This document shows, in pieces, positions 50,597 to 59,895 of a stretch of 60,610 bases of DNA. Both the position numbers and the translations under genes were made by a program. This DNA comes from Nitrososphaerota archaeon (GTDB lineage: Archaea > Thermoproteota > Nitrososphaeria > Nitrososphaerales > UBA183). The notes beneath the pieces are model-generated. The model saw nothing but the letters and a program-made list of their open reading frames with translations, did no database searches and was not told the origin of the DNA. Positions within the stretch are counted from its first letter, which is position 1; each line of letters starts with the position of its first letter. The stretch is taken from NCBI GenBank assembly GCA_027886865.1, contig JAPCJR010000009.1:10000-70609 (forward strand), given 5' to 3'.

Positions 50597-51382
50597 TCAG
50601 TCCGACCAGTTGGGGAAAGCCGCAGAGTTGGATGTCAGTATGGTTCTAAGAAGGCCCCTGCGCAGCTCCAGAAAACCGACCAGGCACAACCTCTCCTCCG
50701 GTGTCACTCCCCACGAGTCAGGGATGGCCGTGACCGCGTCTTCAACCTCTTTGTCGCTCAGGGTCTCAATCCTTTCTAGGGTCGGTTCGAAGGAAGCGAT
50801 TCCACGCACTTGGTCGGCTATCAGGGGATGGATCGGCACAAGCGTGCGGAGGTAAGAACCTTGCTCGAGCGTATCTACGGTCCAGCTCGGTCCGGTGAAG
50901 GCGTGGGTGAAGTCGACCATGAGGTAGCTCAGCTCGCCCTCCACGGGCGCGAAGAGGTGGTTGTCTGCCCGGTCCCGGTCAGTCGTGAGGATCCAGTTGT
51001 CGTGGCAGATGGTGTGGGCGAGAGAGCCGAGGTTGGTCAGCGGCTGCCTTTCAGATGATAGTCGCCTTTCCCACTCACTTAGGTCGAAGGAGCGGCGGAC
51101 CATCTCGGAGCCCTGGTGCAGACCCGGCGCGATGTTCCTGTACCGCATGTCGGCGGAACCCGCCACTAGGTCCGCACCGACCTCCACCAGTGAGGCGGCC
51201 GGCACGGGCAGCCCGACCTGAGAAGCGAGGGCCTGACCGAGGAATTCGTTGACTGCGGCTTTCGACCGTCCGGCGAACTTGACGACGTAGGTCTTCCCAT
51301 CATCGCACTCGATTATGTGCGAGCCGGTCGCGCCCTTGTTCACACCGAGGTCCCTAACCCCCCTAACCGTTCTCGTATCCAT
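50597..51382 (-). CDS. HipA-like kinase family protein
   Basis: A 261-residue protein with the HipA/actin-fragmin-kinase-like PI3K-related fold. Visible motifs are a glycine-rich loop GVNKGATGSH (13-22), the ATP lysine in YVVKFAG (K35), ILTTDRDRADNHLF (D135 with N141 as catalytic/metal residues) and MVDFTHAF (D157). A full-length HipA toxin has about 440 residues and an N-terminal subdomain; this is the shorter form. No HipB-type antitoxin gene is adjacent. It may be a Ser/Thr kinase of unknown target. ATG start. It converges with the methyltransferase gene and is divergent from the ABC exporter genes. Confidence 0.75.
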   Translation of the reverse strand: MDTRTVRGVRDLGVNKGATGSHIIECDDGKTYVVKFAGRSKAAVNEFLGQALASQVGLPVPAASLVEVGADLVAGSADMRYRNIAPGLHQGSEMVRRSFDLSEWERRLSSERQPLTNLGSLAHTICHDNWILTTDRDRADNHLFAPVEGELSYLMVDFTHAFTGPSWTVDTLEQGSYLRTLVPIHPLIADQVRGIASFEPTLERIETLSDKEVEDAVTAIPDSWGVTPEERLCLVGFLELRRGLLRTILTSNSAAFPNWSD

Positions 51383-51471
51383 CAGGGCATCAGCGTCCGA
51401 AGTTGGCGACCCAAATGTCGCTCTTAAGCGCGGCGAACAGCGGGGAAGGCGACAGCCGCGCGGTCCAAACG

Positions 51472-51487
51472 CGGTGCTGACGCACCG
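51472..51487. repeat. Inverted repeat abutting the ABC exporter promoter
   Basis: CGGTGC, TGAC, GCACCG: a perfect 6-bp stem with a 4-base spacer. It runs into the TATA-like CCGTTAAATCG (51485-51495), so a protein bound here would block the promoter. Operator role is inference. Confidence 0.4.
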
Positions 51488-51495
51488 TTAAATCG
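51484..51495 (+). promoter_or_regulatory. TATA element of ABC exporter operon
   Basis: ACCGTTAAATCG, about 34 bases before the ATG at 51524, giving a leader of about 8 bases. The remaining 141-base gap to the HipA-like gene shows no other gene. Confidence 0.45.
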
Positions 51496-51523
51496 AGGTC
51501 GTGCAGAGGCAGCGTGAACGAAG

Positions 51524-52294
51524 ATGGACGAACCCGCGCTTCAGGCTACATCGCTCGCAAAGTCGTTCGGTCAGACAAAGGCCGTCGACGGCATCGACCT
51601 GTCGATGAGCAAGGGCGAGATCCTTGGCCTGCTCGGGCCCAACGGCTCTGGTAAGTCGACGACGATGAAGATGATACTCGGCATCCTCAAACCGGATTCT
51701 GGTTCGATAATGGTGGGTGGTATCGACGTGTCCAAGGACCCGATAGGCGTGAAGAAGATCGTGGGCTATGTCCCCGAGACCCCCCAGACCTATGAGTTCC
51801 TCACGGGGGTGGAATACCTTGATTTCATCGCTGACATGTACAGCATCCCGCACGAGGAGAGGAAGGAGAGGATAGCCCAGTTCTTGGAGGGGCTCCAGAT
51901 GAACGGCCACGAGAACGAGCTGATAGGCGGGTACTCCCAGGGAATGAAGCAGAAGATCGCGATAATCTCGGCCCTCATCCACCGGCCTAAGATCCTGATA
52001 ATGGACGAGTCACTCAACGGTCTGGACCCGCGTTCTGCCAAGCTCGTGAAGGACCTTGTCAGGAATCTGGCGAACGAGGGGATATCGGTGCTCTTCAGCA
52101 CGCACGTCCTTGAGATCGCCGAGGCGCTCTGCGACCACGTCGCGATAATGTATCAGGGGAAGATCGTCGCAAACGGCACCATGGCCGAGCTCAGGTCGCA
52201 GGCGGGGCTCCCCGGCTCGACGCTGGAGGAGGTCTTCCTGAAGATAACCGGTACCGGCGAGCTCGATGACATTGTGAAGGAGCTCAGCAAGTGA
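51524..52294 (+). CDS. ABC transporter ATP-binding protein (exporter type)
   Basis: A 256-residue single-domain ATPase. It has Walker A GPNGSGKST, Q-loop VPETPQTYEFLTGVEYLDF, signature YSQGMKQKIAIISALIHRP, Walker B ILIMDESLNGLD, and H-loop LFSTHVLE. The signature reads YSQGM instead of LSGG, common in exporter-type ATPases of the CcmA/NatA class. It is followed after one base by its membrane partner. Likely pumps an unknown substrate or acts in membrane/antibiotic handling; direction is inferred from the family. Confidence 0.92.
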   Translation: MDEPALQATSLAKSFGQTKAVDGIDLSMSKGEILGLLGPNGSGKSTTMKMILGILKPDSGSIMVGGIDVSKDPIGVKKIVGYVPETPQTYEFLTGVEYLDFIADMYSIPHEERKERIAQFLEGLQMNGHENELIGGYSQGMKQKIAIISALIHRPKILIMDESLNGLDPRSAKLVKDLVRNLANEGISVLFSTHVLEIAEALCDHVAIMYQGKIVANGTMAELRSQAGLPGSTLEEVFLKITGTGELDDIVKELSK

Positions 52295-52295
52295 G

Positions 52296-53972
52296 ATGGA
52301 CCTCCGGAAGATATACGCGCTGATGCTGGCGCTCACAAAGTCCCAGCTGCGCACGAGCACCAGCGGGAGGAGCACCGCCAGTTTTTTTCGCAAGCCGTCA
52401 ATAATCCTGATACTCGACGTCGCAGCCTTCTCGATATGTGCCGTGCTCGGATACCTCGGCGTGGTCGCGCTGCGGCAGCTCTTCCCGTTCGGGGCCGACT
52501 CACCTGGAGGGCAGGCATATTCTTCCCTCGTTAACCTCATCAAGGAAGCTCTCATATTCATCCCGACGTTCGTACCTAGCTCGGTTGTGCTTGGAGGCAT
52601 ACTCTTCGAGCTGAACGTGTCATCGAAATTCTCCGCGAGCGATACGGTCAACTGGCTGCCGATCACGCAGTCGGAGTACGTCGCCGCTTCGGCGCTGTCG
52701 GTGGCCTACAATTATTCGGTCCTGCCGATGATATTCCTCGGTATCACGCTGGCGCCGACGTTCTATCTTGGGTTTGGCGGCCTGTGGGTGGGAGTGGCCC
52801 TTCTCAGTTTCCTTGGGCTGTTCACGGGCGGTGTCCTAGTCGAGATCCTGAGGGCTGCGGTGAACAGGGTGAGCTCGCTGGTGTCGGGGCGCGCGCGCCG
52901 AGGGGCTTTCGTGCTGAGGCTGACCCTCCTTGTCGTGATAATCTTGGTCATCGACACTTCGTTCAACCCGAACGCGCTCATCGGCGTGGTGAACAGCCTG
53001 TCGACCACCCTCTCGTTCCTGCCTTTCGTGCCAATACTCTGGGGGTCGATCGCGATCGATTCGGTGGCCACAGGAGATGTGCCACGGGCCTTGGCGTTCT
53101 CAGCCGGCACGGTACTGTTCACTGCGGCCCTGGTCTGGGTAGCGGTCAAGGTGCGCTCGAAGTACTGGTCGCCCATGGTTGCAGCGGTCAGCATGACCGC
53201 TACTGAGTACAAACCCCAGTCGGGGGCGCTTGTCAGGCTCGGGCTGACCAGCAGCGAAGCCGCTATAGTGCGGAAGGACATCAGGGGGGTGGCCAGGAGA
53301 CGCGAGCTTCTCTCCTACTTCGCCGTGCCAATAGTGTTCGTCGCAATCTTCCTACTCGACACGCTCACGCCGGGGGTGACGACGGCCAACTCGGGCAGTC
53401 TGGAAATCGTCACAGACATCCCTGTGTTTCTCGCGGGGACCATCTTCGCCCTTATGATCTCCTCCATAAGTTTCGGGCAGGAGAGCAAGTCGGTGATGGT
53501 GCTATACTCGATGCCTATCTCCCCTGACCAGATCCTCAAGGCGAAGGCGTTCGTGGCCCTGAGCTTCGCGCTCACCGCGACCGTTGCCACCTTCGTGGTC
53601 TTTTCGATTATCGGGGGCAAGCCGCCGCTGGCGCTCGTCGAGAACATCGTGATAGCGATCGCGATCACTGTGGAGGAGGTCTTCATAGGGCTCGCCTTCG
53701 GCGCTGCCCATCCAGATTTCCAGGAGAGGCCCAGACCCCGATTCGTCGACCCCTACTGGCTGATAGTCATGCTTCCCGTAGGCTTCGCCGTGGCCTTGGT
53801 CACCGCCATCCCAATAGCGCTAAGGGATGTATTCAGCGTCGCCTCGGTCACTGGTCCCACGCCGCTCTATCTGTTCCCTGCAGCGCTCGCCTTCGCCACT
53901 GTGGTGACAGTGTTCAGCTACAGGTGGGCGCGGGGCAGCGTACGCAAGATGATGGCCGAGTACAGGATTTAG
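52296..53972 (+). CDS. ABC transporter membrane protein partner
   Basis: A 558-residue polytopic protein with about twelve hydrophobic helices. Blocks are near 30-50, 80-100, 130-170, 200-225, 245-290 and a second group from 340 to 550, suggesting two six-helix halves as in large ABC-2-like permeases. There is no binding-protein-type EAA loop. A hydrophilic stretch (about 295-330) containing SEAAIVRKDIRGVARRREL probably lies in the cytoplasm near the ATPase. Start ATG one base after the ATPase stop; co-expressed. Not recognised to a named family. Confidence 0.83.
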   Translation: MDLRKIYALMLALTKSQLRTSTSGRSTASFFRKPSIILILDVAAFSICAVLGYLGVVALRQLFPFGADSPGGQAYSSLVNLIKEALIFIPTFVPSSVVLGGILFELNVSSKFSASDTVNWLPITQSEYVAASALSVAYNYSVLPMIFLGITLAPTFYLGFGGLWVGVALLSFLGLFTGGVLVEILRAAVNRVSSLVSGRARRGAFVLRLTLLVVIILVIDTSFNPNALIGVVNSLSTTLSFLPFVPILWGSIAIDSVATGDVPRALAFSAGTVLFTAALVWVAVKVRSKYWSPMVAAVSMTATEYKPQSGALVRLGLTSSEAAIVRKDIRGVARRRELLSYFAVPIVFVAIFLLDTLTPGVTTANSGSLEIVTDIPVFLAGTIFALMISSISFGQESKSVMVLYSMPISPDQILKAKAFVALSFALTATVATFVVFSIIGGKPPLALVENIVIAIAITVEEVFIGLAFGAAHPDFQERPRPRFVDPYWLIVMLPVGFAVALVTAIPIALRDVFSVASVTGPTPLYLFPAALAFATVVTVFSYRWARGSVRKMMAEYRI

Positions 53973-54014
53973 AGCGCTAAGGTTTAATCGGGTCCCGGAC
54001 GCACTCCGGCGACA

Positions 54015-55472
54015 TTGAAGGAAGACTCCTTCGGATACGACACCTTCCTCTCGCCCTTCACCTGGCGTTATGGGAGCAAGGAAATGAGGAATCTTTTCTC
54101 GGAGCGAGGGAGACGCGCCACGTGGAGGAGCATTTGGCTCGAGCTGGCGCGTGCTGAGGAGAAGTCGGGGCTCCTCTCGAAATCCGAGCTGGAGGGGATC
54201 GAATCCAAGGCGGGCGAGAAGAACGTCGATATATCCAGGGCGCACGAGCTGGAGAGAAAGATCCGGCACGACCTGATGGCCGAGCTAAGGACGTTCGCGG
54301 AGCAGGCGGGAAAGGGCGGCGGCAAGCTGCACCTCGGGGCGACTTCTATGGACATAGAGGACAACGCGGACGCGCTGATCTTCAGGAAGGCGCTCGGGTT
54401 GATACTCACGCGGCTCGTCAACTGTCTCGAGGCGTGCAAGGAGAAGATCGTAAAGTACGAGAAGACCGTCTGCATGGCGTGGACTCACCTTCAGCCGGCC
54501 GAGCCCACGACCCTCGGATACAGGTTCGCTAACTACGCCCAGGACCTCCTGATCGACATCGAGCTCCTCGAGACCATCCGCGACAAGTTTCTCAAGGGCA
54601 AGGGGATGAAGGGGGCGGTCGGGACGTCTGCCAGCTTCGAGAAGCTGCTCGGCGGGGACGGCAAGGCGGGGCTGCTCGAGGAGAAGGTCATGGATGCGCT
54701 CGGGCTGAACTACTTCGCCGTCTCGACACAGACGTACCCCCGGAAGGTCGACTACATCCTGCTCTCGTGCCTCGCGTCCATCGCCGCGTCCTGCCACAAG
54801 TTCGGCCTCGACATCCGCGTGCTCCAGTCGCCCACGTTCGGGGAGCTGTCTGAGCCCATGGAGGAGTTGCAGGTGGGCTCCAGCGCGATGCCGTTCAAGA
54901 AGAATCCGGTCAGTGCAGAGAGGATGTGCTCACTGGCAAGGCTCGTATCGGCCTTTCCGCCCGTCGCGTTCACCAACGCAGCCAACAGCATCCTAGAGCG
55001 CACGCTCGACGACTCCGCGAATCGGCGCGTCGCGATTCCCGAGGCGTTCCTAGCCCTCGACGAGTGCCTGATGATCTATGAACGGTTGATGCGGGGTGTG
55101 AGGGTGTATCCGGCGATGATAGAGAAGAACCTGGAGAAGTTCGGGCCCTTCGCAGGCACCGAGGCTGTGATGATGAAGCTGGTCGAGAAGGGCGACGACC
55201 GGCAGGTGATACACGAGCTCATCAGGGTGGAATCGTTCGCGGCGTGGGAAGAGGTGATGAAGGGGCTTCCAAACCCGCTCGCCGAGATGCTCTCAAAGAA
55301 CAAGACGGTGGCCTCCAAGCTTAAACCCGCGGAGATAAGGCAGCTTCTCGACCCGAGACACCACACGGGCGACGCGAAGGAGCGGTGCAGAGTCCTCGTC
55401 ATGGAGGCGATAAACCCTGTCCTGAGCAAGCACAGGAAGCGGGTCGGCATCAGAGGAAAAGTCGAATACTGA
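54015..55472 (+). CDS. purB: Adenylosuccinate lyase
   Basis: A 485-residue lyase for two steps of purine synthesis (SAICAR to AICAR, and adenylosuccinate to AMP). Residues about 100-115 (KLHLGATSMDIEDNADALI) hold the substrate Thr/Ser region, MAWTHLQPAEPTTLGYRFA has the catalytic His, and GSSAMPFKKNP (near 293-303) is the fumarase/ASL superfamily signature. Near-normal length. TTG start with a TATA-like GGTTTAATC at 53981-53989, leaderless. It converges on purM with 17 bases between stops, and is the only pur gene on the plus strand here. Confidence 0.93.
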   Translation: MKEDSFGYDTFLSPFTWRYGSKEMRNLFSERGRRATWRSIWLELARAEEKSGLLSKSELEGIESKAGEKNVDISRAHELERKIRHDLMAELRTFAEQAGKGGGKLHLGATSMDIEDNADALIFRKALGLILTRLVNCLEACKEKIVKYEKTVCMAWTHLQPAEPTTLGYRFANYAQDLLIDIELLETIRDKFLKGKGMKGAVGTSASFEKLLGGDGKAGLLEEKVMDALGLNYFAVSTQTYPRKVDYILLSCLASIAASCHKFGLDIRVLQSPTFGELSEPMEELQVGSSAMPFKKNPVSAERMCSLARLVSAFPPVAFTNAANSILERTLDDSANRRVAIPEAFLALDECLMIYERLMRGVRVYPAMIEKNLEKFGPFAGTEAVMMKLVEKGDDRQVIHELIRVESFAAWEEVMKGLPNPLAEMLSKNKTVASKLKPAEIRQLLDPRHHTGDAKERCRVLVMEAINPVLSKHRKRVGIRGKVEY

Positions 55473-55489
55473 CCGGCCAAGATTTAGAA

Positions 55490-56518
55490 TCAGACCTCTG
55501 AGATACCGACGCGCACCCCTCTCTTGTCCGTGATCCGTCCGATATCGGTGGCCTTGAAGCCACGCTTCCTGAACAGGCTCGCTATCCCGTCGGCCTCTCC
55601 CGCCGGAGCGCAGACGCAGAGGCCGATCCCCATGTTGAACGTCCTTGTCATGTCCCCGTCGGACAGGCCTCCTTCCCGCTGGATCATCCCGAAAATTGGC
55701 GGCGGCTGAGGAATCTTCAGCTCGAACCCAAGCTTCCGTCCGCTCAGAAGGCGTCCGAGCTTGCTGAAAGAGCCCCCAGTGACGTGGCCGATGCCGTGCA
55801 CCTCGAACCGCTTGAGGGCGCCCATCGTCGGTCCGACGTAGATGCGCGTCGGCGTGAGCAGCTCATCTCCCAGGGTCTTCCCAAGTTCTGGCACGTGGTC
55901 CCCCAGCGAGTGCCGCTTGAGCAGGACGCTCCTCGCGAGTGTGTAGCCATTCGAGTGCAGCCCGGAGCTGGCGACCCCCACGACCCGGTCCCCCTCTACG
56001 ATGGCCGACCCGTCCACGATGCTGTCACGGTCGACCAGGCCCACCCCCATCGAAACGAGGTCGAACCCGTTCACCATGCCGCGCATTATCGCCGTCTCTC
56101 CCCCGACTATGGCGGTGGAGGACTCTTTGGCGCCCGCTACGAGCCCTTTCATCAGCTCGGAGACGAGCGCCTCGTCCTCTCGTTCTAGCGCGATATAGTC
56201 GAGGAGCGCGACCGGCTCGCAGCCCAGGCAGATGAGGTCGTTGACCGTCATCGCGACGCAGTCGACCCCCACCGTGTCGAACTTGTTCATCTGGACGGCG
56301 ACCTGTAGCTTGGTTCCGACCCCGTCCGTGTGCATCGCAAGGGCCCTGCCGCCACCTATGTCTATCAGGCCCGCGTAGTGGCCGATCCCTATCAGGGGAG
56401 CCCCGAACTTCCCCTTGCGGGAAGACGAAGTGGCGGCGAGCGCCTCGGCAACCGAGCCGTGAATCTTCCTGACCTTCTTGACGTCTACACCGGCGCGGGC
56501 GTAGGCGTCTTTCTTCAC
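55490..56518 (-). CDS. purM: Phosphoribosylformylglycinamidine cyclo-ligase (AIR synthetase)
   Basis: A 342-residue PurM forming aminoimidazole ribonucleotide from FGAM with ATP. It has MHTDGVGTKLQVAVQ, MTVNDLICLGCEP, AIVGGETAIM, VVGVASSGLHSNGYTLAR and a C-terminal FNMGIGLCV. The frame opens to 56563, but the GTG at 56518 gives the expected start (KKDAYARAGVD) 16 bases after the purC stop. Last gene of the pur run. Confidence 0.95.
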   Translation of the reverse strand: MKKDAYARAGVDVKKVRKIHGSVAEALAATSSSRKGKFGAPLIGIGHYAGLIDIGGGRALAMHTDGVGTKLQVAVQMNKFDTVGVDCVAMTVNDLICLGCEPVALLDYIALEREDEALVSELMKGLVAGAKESSTAIVGGETAIMRGMVNGFDLVSMGVGLVDRDSIVDGSAIVEGDRVVGVASSGLHSNGYTLARSVLLKRHSLGDHVPELGKTLGDELLTPTRIYVGPTMGALKRFEVHGIGHVTGGSFSKLGRLLSGRKLGFELKIPQPPPIFGMIQREGGLSDGDMTRTFNMGIGLCVCAPAGEADGIASLFRKRGFKATDIGRITDKRGVRVGISEV

Positions 56519-56534
56519 TTGCCCGGCCCCGCGA

Positions 56535-57371
56535 CTAGAGCTTCTTCCCCGTGAACGTCTCATAGATGTGGACGTACCTGTCGCTCACGAGGTCTATCAG
56601 GTCCTGCGGGAGCAGAGGAGGTGGCGGAATCGGCTCGCCGTTCTTCCTTGCCTTCTCCAGCTTCTCCCTGTAACCCACGCCGATGAGCCAGTCGCGCACA
56701 GGCTGCTTGTCATAGCTGTCCTGAGACTTGCCCGGCGCGTACTTGTCGGAGGGCCACATCCTGAACTCGTCCGGGCCGATCGAGTCGCCGAGTACCACCC
56801 TTCCCTCCCTTCTCCCGAACTCCAGCTTCAGGTCGGCGAGGATGAAGCCAGACTGCGCGGCCTTCTGGTTCATCTTATTGTAGATCGAGATGGTAGAACT
56901 CTTGACTTCCTGAAGTTCGGGGGCGTTCATCCTGCCCTCCTTGACTATCTCTGCCTCGGTTATCGGCTCGTCCTTCACCTCCGACTTTGTCGTCGGGTCG
57001 AAGTATGGCTGGGGGAGCTTAGCGGCCAGTACCTTCTCGACGGGAAGCGACACTTCGCCTCTCGAGAACCGCTCGAAGAGGCTGCCGTAGAGGTAGCCCC
57101 TCACGACGCACTCAACCGGAATCATCGTCATCTTCTTCACGAGCATCATATTGGACCCCTCGACGCCGACCATGTGATGCGGAACGCCGAGAGTCTCGAA
57201 CCAGAAGGCCGAGAGTTTGCACAGCACCTCACCCTTCCGGGGGATCGTCGAGGGAAGGACGACGTCGAACGCAGAGACCCTGTCGGTGAAGTAGAATAGG
57301 AGATGGTCGCTGTCCACTTCGTAGATGTCTTTTACCTTCCCGGACCGCAGGAAGGTGCCTCTTGGTTTCAT
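56535..57371 (-). CDS. purC: SAICAR synthetase
   Basis: A 278-residue PurC joining CAIR and aspartate. Motifs include [43 protein letters not shown] and [12 protein letters not shown]. Slightly longer than bacterial PurC (about 240), as in several archaea. The ATG at 57371 overlaps the purE stop as ATGA; a GTG at 57377 is the alternative. Confidence 0.95.
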   Translation of the reverse strand: MKPRGTFLRSGKVKDIYEVDSDHLLFYFTDRVSAFDVVLPSTIPRKGEVLCKLSAFWFETLGVPHHMVGVEGSNMMLVKKMTMIPVECVVRGYLYGSLFERFSRGEVSLPVEKVLAAKLPQPYFDPTTKSEVKDEPITEAEIVKEGRMNAPELQEVKSSTISIYNKMNQKAAQSGFILADLKLEFGRREGRVVLGDSIGPDEFRMWPSDKYAPGKSQDSYDKQPVRDWLIGVGYREKLEKARKNGEPIPPPPLLPQDLIDLVSDRYVHIYETFTGKKL

Positions 57372-57811
57372 CTCCACGCTTCTCTCATCTTCCTCAGCCT
57401 GTCGGCGATGGCGGGGTCGGAGAGCGCCAGGATCTCGGCCGCCAGTATGCCGGCGTTCTTCGCGTTGTCAACCCCTACGCACGCCACGGGCACTCCGGGC
57501 GGCATCTGCACTATCGAGAGCAACGAGTCGAGCCCGTTGAGCTTCACGTTCACGGGCACCCCGATCACGGGCCTCAGGCCCATCGAGGCTATCACTCCAG
57601 GAAGGTGTGCGGCCAGTCCGGCCACGGCTATGAAGACCTTGGCTTCGGATTTTAGCACATAGTCTTTCAGCCCTTCCGGGTTTCTGTGGGCCGAGAGGAA
57701 CTTGACCTCGTTCGGCACCTCCAGCTCAGTCAGCACCTTCGCGGCCTCGTCGGTGACCGGCTGGTCGCTCTTGCTTCCTGCAATTATGGCTACGCTGATT
57801 CTCTGTGACAT
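57368..57811 (-). CDS. purE: 5-(carboxyamino)imidazole ribonucleotide mutase, PurE class
   Basis: A 147-residue PurE. It has [22 protein letters not shown] (active-site Ser and His), and [18 protein letters not shown], ending in the helical tail. No purK lies in the window, so whether it works as class I (with PurK) or class II (using AIR and CO2) cannot be decided from its neighbours. ATG at 57811, 14 bases after the upstream stop; the open frame before it is rejected. Confidence 0.95.
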   Translation of the reverse strand: MSQRISVAIIAGSKSDQPVTDEAAKVLTELEVPNEVKFLSAHRNPEGLKDYVLKSEAKVFIAVAGLAAHLPGVIASMGLRPVIGVPVNVKLNGLDSLLSIVQMPPGVPVACVGVDNAKNAGILAAEILALSDPAIADRLRKMREAWR

Positions 57812-57824
57812 CGCTATCCACCAA

Positions 57825-58400
57825 TCAGGCGGCTTTCCGCCCAAACCTCAAGACTTGCTTCTCCGTCACGACCATGTCGAGCTGGACGTCGGTCACTTCC
57901 TCCGGCACCTGCGTGACCGCTTGGGACTCGAAGGCAAGCCCTATGGCGCGCGAGGAGCCGCGTGTTGCCAGCGCCCTGTCGAAGTACCCCTTCCCGTAGC
58001 CGACCCTGTGGCCGCGTCCGTCCCACGCGAGGAGCGGGACCAGTACAACGTCCGTCTCGCTTAGCGGCACTGGTGAGCCGTTTCGTTTCGGCTCCCGTAC
58101 GCCGAACTTTCCTGGGGAGAGCTCGCGCACATTGCGGATTTCGAAGAACAATAGCTCGTCGGACTGCCTGTCGACCACCGGGACCACCACGACCTTCCCC
58201 TCGGAGAGGGCGCGCTCGAGTATCGGGGCCGTCTGGACTTCGTCCTCCTTGGCTACGTACGACGCGACGCGCCTCGCGTCCCGAAACTCCTTCTGGCCGA
58301 CGAGGTTCTCTTCCACCCGCCAGCTCAGCTCGGTGATGCGCGTGCTCGGCATCGCGCGCCTCGACTGCAGGGCGCTCTGGCGTAGTTCTTTTTTGTTCAC
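57825..58400 (-). CDS. 5-formyltetrahydrofolate cyclo-ligase family protein
   Basis: A 191-residue MTHFS-family enzyme, converting 5-formyl-THF to 5,10-methenyl-THF with ATP. It begins [14 protein letters not shown], has [30 protein letters not shown], and the ATP/Mg site [28 protein letters not shown] (about 124-151). Start GTG at 58400 overlaps the folD stop (GTGA). Together with folD and purN it forms a one-carbon module inside the pur run. Confidence 0.92.
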   Translation of the reverse strand: MNKKELRQSALQSRRAMPSTRITELSWRVEENLVGQKEFRDARRVASYVAKEDEVQTAPILERALSEGKVVVVPVVDRQSDELLFFEIRNVRELSPGKFGVREPKRNGSPVPLSETDVVLVPLLAWDGRGHRVGYGKGYFDRALATRGSSRAIGLAFESQAVTQVPEEVTDVQLDMVVTEKQVLRFGRKAA

Positions 58401-59278
58401 TTTTGTAGCACCGATGCCTCGTTCAGGTTGTGCTGCTTGGCAGCGGCCACGAGGGTGTTCTCCATGAGCATGATGACGGTCATCGGACCCACGCCCCCCG
58501 GGACCGGGGTGATGTATGATGCCTTGGGTGAGACACCCTCGAAGTCGACGTCGCCGAGGAGCTTGCCCCCGACTCGGTTCATGGCCACGTCTATCACGAC
58601 GGCGCCCTCCTTGACCATCTCGCGTGTCACCGAGAACTGGGGGCGCCTTCCGACCGCTGAGATTAGGATGTCCGCCTGGCGCGTGATGCCGAGCAGGTCG
58701 CGGGACTTCGAGTGACAGACGGTGACCGTTGCGTCCTCCGCGAGCAGCAGATGGAGCAGGGGCTTCCCCACGAGGGTGCTCCTGTTGATTATCACGGCGC
58801 GCGACCCGGCGATTGGGATCTTGTAATGATGCAGCAGCTCCATCACTCCCCGCGGGGTGCACGGGACGAGGCTGGCCTGCCCGTAGAAGAGGAGCCCCAT
58901 GTTCTCGGACGTGAGGCCGTCGACGTCCTTGTGAGGGGAGATCCGCTCGATCATCCGCCTGCTGTCGAGGTGCTGGGGCAGTGGGAGCTGCAGCAAAATC
59001 CCGCTCACGGTAGGGTCTATGTTCAGGTTGTCGATGAGGTCGGCCACATCGTCTTCGCTTGCGAAGCCCGGAAGGGTGTGGTTCTCTGAGCTTATGCCGA
59101 TCTCCCCAGCAGCCCTGTGCTTGCTCGCGAGATACACCTTCGAGGGCGGGTCGTCGCCGACAAGCACCGTCGCGATCTTTGGCTCGACCCCCATCTTCTT
59201 CATGTACTCGGCCTCCTCCTTGAGCCTCAGCTTGACCTGCGAGGCGACGGCTTTGCCGTCCATTATCACGGGTGTCAA
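58397..59278 (-). CDS. folD: Bifunctional methylenetetrahydrofolate dehydrogenase/cyclohydrolase
   Basis: A 293-residue FolD interconverting methylene-, methenyl- and formyl-THF with NAD(P). It has VGDDPPSKVYLASKHRAAGEIGI (Tyr and Lys of the catalytic pair), LLQLPLPQHLD, DVDGLT, and the NADP-site INRSTLVGKPLLHLLL, ending TPVPGGVGPMTVIMLMENT. The TTG at 59278 overlaps the purN stop as TTGA; an ATG at 59263 is an alternative. Confidence 0.94.
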   Translation of the reverse strand: MTPVIMDGKAVASQVKLRLKEEAEYMKKMGVEPKIATVLVGDDPPSKVYLASKHRAAGEIGISSENHTLPGFASEDDVADLIDNLNIDPTVSGILLQLPLPQHLDSRRMIERISPHKDVDGLTSENMGLLFYGQASLVPCTPRGVMELLHHYKIPIAGSRAVIINRSTLVGKPLLHLLLAEDATVTVCHSKSRDLLGITRQADILISAVGRRPQFSVTREMVKEGAVVIDVAMNRVGGKLLGDVDFEGVSPKASYITPVPGGVGPMTVIMLMENTLVAAAKQHNLNEASVLQK

Positions 59279-59895
59279 GGTCTTATGGCAACCTTCCTTC
59301 CCTTGATGCTGAGTTTCCCCTCGACAAAAAGCTTCACTGCGAGCGGGAAAAGGACATGCTCCCGCCGGAGAATCCGCTCGGAGAGGCTCTCGACGGTGTC
59401 GTCCTCCTTCACTCTGACCGCATTCTGAAGCACGATAGGGCCCGCGTCGACCTCCGGGACCACGAAGTGGACGGTGCACCCGGCCGCCTTGACCCCGTAT
59501 GCCAGCGCCTGCTCCTGCGCGTTGAGCCCCGGGAACGAAGGCAGCAACGACGGGTGGATGTTCAGTATCCTGCCCTGGAACTTGGAGACGAAGTCCAGAG
59601 TAAGGAGACGCATGTATCCCGCGAGGAGGATCAACCCGCTCTCAGGCTCCACGCCGTGCCGCCTCAGCGAATCAACTAGTCTTGCGTCGTAGGAGGTCCT
59701 GTCCAGGCCCTCGCTCTCTATCACCTCGGTCGGCACCCCGAACCGCTTCGCCACCTCTAGCGCCCTCACGCCGGGCTTGTTGCTTATCACCACGGCCACT
59801 CTGGCTCTCGTGATCTCGCGTCTCTTCACTGCCTTCAGTATGGCTTCTAGGTTGGAGCCCCTTCCAGAGACTAGGACTCCGATGTTGCAGGTCAA
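59275..59895 (-). CDS. purN: Phosphoribosylglycinamide formyltransferase (folate-dependent)
   Basis: A 206-residue PurN using 10-formyl-THF to formylate GAR. It has VLVSGRGSNLEAIL, ISNKPGVRALEVAK, LAGYMRLL, the catalytic NIHPSLLPSFPG (Asn, His) and VVPEVDAGPIV (Asp). TTG start overlapping the purF stop as TTGA. Its presence, next to folD, indicates THF-linked one-carbon units, rather than the formate-dependent PurT route. Confidence 0.95.
   Translation of the reverse strand: MTCNIGVLVSGRGSNLEAILKAVKRREITRARVAVVISNKPGVRALEVAKRFGVPTEVIESEGLDRTSYDARLVDSLRRHGVEPESGLILLAGYMRLLTLDFVSKFQGRILNIHPSLLPSFPGLNAQEQALAYGVKAAGCTVHFVVPEVDAGPIVLQNAVRVKEDDTVESLSERILRREHVLFPLAVKLFVEGKLSIKGRKVAIRP

Noticed and set aside
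58388..58405. T-rich run as a terminator
   Set aside because: The T run is on the plus strand, whereas the genes here are transcribed from the minus strand, and the spot lies at a translationally coupled junction.
59279..59479. N-terminal extension of folD
   Set aside because: It overlaps purN in another frame and lacks FolD-like sequence; the TTGA overlap start is better. The same reasoning applies to the extensions of purN (59896-60153) and the cyclo-ligase (58401-58862).
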